DNA from: an uncultured Opitutia bacterium
GTDB taxonomy: Bacteria; Verrucomicrobiota; Verrucomicrobiia; Opitutales; UBA953
Length of the DNA: 6,216 nucleotides
Direction: 5' to 3'
NCBI GenBank assembly: GCA_903853185.1
Contig: CAINSX010000070.1
Location: 1 to 6,216 of the forward strand
The position numbers were made by a program, and so were the translations under genes. The notes under the pieces are model-generated. The model made no database searches. It worked only from the letters and a program-made list of their open reading frames with translations, and had not been told where the DNA came from. Below, one piece after another: positions 5,685 to 6,216 of the stretch (the stretch's first letter is position 1; each line of letters starts with the position of its first letter).

Positions 5685-6089
5685 ATGAAGTTTCGCGCGG
5701 ATATCTTCTGGAAGTCGGCCTGCGGCCGCTGCCCAGATTGTGGGGCGAAGATTCGTAGCGCCTCCGACCGGACGGGCTGGCTGGCCCGTCTCTGGGATAC
5801 GCCGGCCACCTGCGGCGGCTGCGGCATGACGCTTCGCCGCAAGGAGGGGTTCTTCCTCGGCGCGATCGTCTGGAACTACGGGCTCACGGCTTTCGGCGTG
5901 CTACCGTTGGTGCTGCTCGCGCAACGTCTGGACTGGATCGGCTCGGACGGGGCCATCCGTCTTGCCATCGGCATCATCTTCCTGGTGCCGCCGCTGATCC
6001 ATGCGTTCGCATGGCGCCTTTGGGTCGGCTCCTACTACGCGTTCCTGCCTGATCAGCTGCCGTCGGGCGGCCGTCGTCTCGACGACTGA
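5685..6089 (+). CDS. Small zinc-ribbon, two-helix membrane protein resembling DUF983
   Basis: The 134-residue product has a short cytoplasmic-looking head with two Cys pairs, CPDC (16-19) and CGGC (43-46), as in a zinc ribbon, plus one extra Cys at 13. Two hydrophobic segments follow, about 56-79 and 89-110, separated by a short polar loop. The C-terminus is arginine- and aspartate-rich. This layout matches DUF983-type proteins, whose function is unknown, but the usual GDGPA-like stretch between ribbon and first helix is not seen, so membership is tentative. The ATG at 5685 is the only sensible start: an in-frame TAG lies at 5673-5675. The purine run GAAGGG directly touches the ATG, too close for normal Shine-Dalgarno spacing. 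It lies just after the tsf terminator, so it needs its own promoter, and none is obvious. Its stop abuts the stop of the next convergent frame. Confidence 0.7.
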   Translation: MKFRADIFWKSACGRCPDCGAKIRSASDRTGWLARLWDTPATCGGCGMTLRRKEGFFLGAIVWNYGLTAFGVLPLVLLAQRLDWIGSDGAIRLAIGIIFLVPPLIHAFAWRLWVGSYYAFLPDQLPSGGRRLDD

Positions 6090-6215
6090 TTAGGTGCGGC
6101 GGGCGGACATCCGTCCCACCAATTCGACGAGGAAGGCAGTGTCGCCTTTGGTCGCTCGGAGGTGGCCGACTGTCTCGATCGTCAGCACCTCAATGCGCTG
6201 CTTCGTCGCCTCTAC
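6090..6215 (-). CDS. C-terminal end of an unrecognised protein (5' part beyond window)
   Basis: On the minus strand a frame open to the right edge ends at TAA (6092-6090) and encodes 41 residues, including KQRIEVLTIETVGHLRA and ending in GRMSARRT. Codons strongly prefer G or C at the third position, like the other genes here, which supports real coding. It looks like one or two helices with a basic end. I recognise no family. It converges on the DUF983-like gene with no bases between the stop codons and no visible terminator. Confidence 0.5.
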   Translation of the reverse strand, partial: VEATKQRIEVLTIETVGHLRATKGDTAFLVELVGRMSARRT

Positions 6216-6216
6216 T

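Noticed and set aside
6096..6118. Small inverted repeat around GGGCGGACATCCGTCC as a terminator
   Set aside because: The loop is only two to four bases, there is no T-tract on either strand, and it lies within the partial minus-strand coding frame.

Overview
The window is a GC-rich stretch of a bacterial chromosome carrying ordinary core genes. LPS synthesis (WaaA) sits beside a translation operon (rpsB-tsf), a tryptophan gene (trpD) and a C-terminal HPr kinase/phosphorylase. WaaA means a Gram-negative envelope. HprK in a Gram-negative, together with the style of several proteins, suggests the PVC group, perhaps Verrucomicrobiota related to Opitutales. That placement is inference from family style, not a database result. 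No mobile element, CRISPR array, tRNA or rRNA was seen, and I found no convincing new multi-gene system.

Layout, left to right: the 3' end of hprK (+) ends 4 bp before the end of a convergent uncharacterised gene (-, 398-1057), with a small two-way terminator-like hairpin over the junction. A 79-bp gap with divergent gene starts follows, then trpD (+, 1137-2183). Its last 16 bp overlap the end of convergent waaA (-, 2168-3460). A 226-bp gap holding the 5' ends of waaA (-) and rpsB (+) contains two overlapping, mutually exclusive hairpins. The rpsB-tsf operon (+, 3687-5589) closes with a very strong intrinsic terminator (5612-5643). Next is a small zinc-ribbon membrane protein resembling DUF983 (+, 5685-6089), whose stop codon directly abuts the stop of a partial minus-strand frame running off the right edge.

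The genes fall into separate functional units: rpsB and tsf are a classic translation operon, while hprK, trpD, waaA and the DUF983-like gene are each transcribed alone or with genes outside the window. All three convergent pairs are packed almost end to end (4 bp apart, 16 bp overlapping, 0 bp apart). Points that merit a second look are the EF-Ts with an extra helical stretch of about 50 residues, the alternative hairpins upstream of rpsB, the changed GGHNPLE-type motif in WaaA, and the uncharacterised 219-residue protein.
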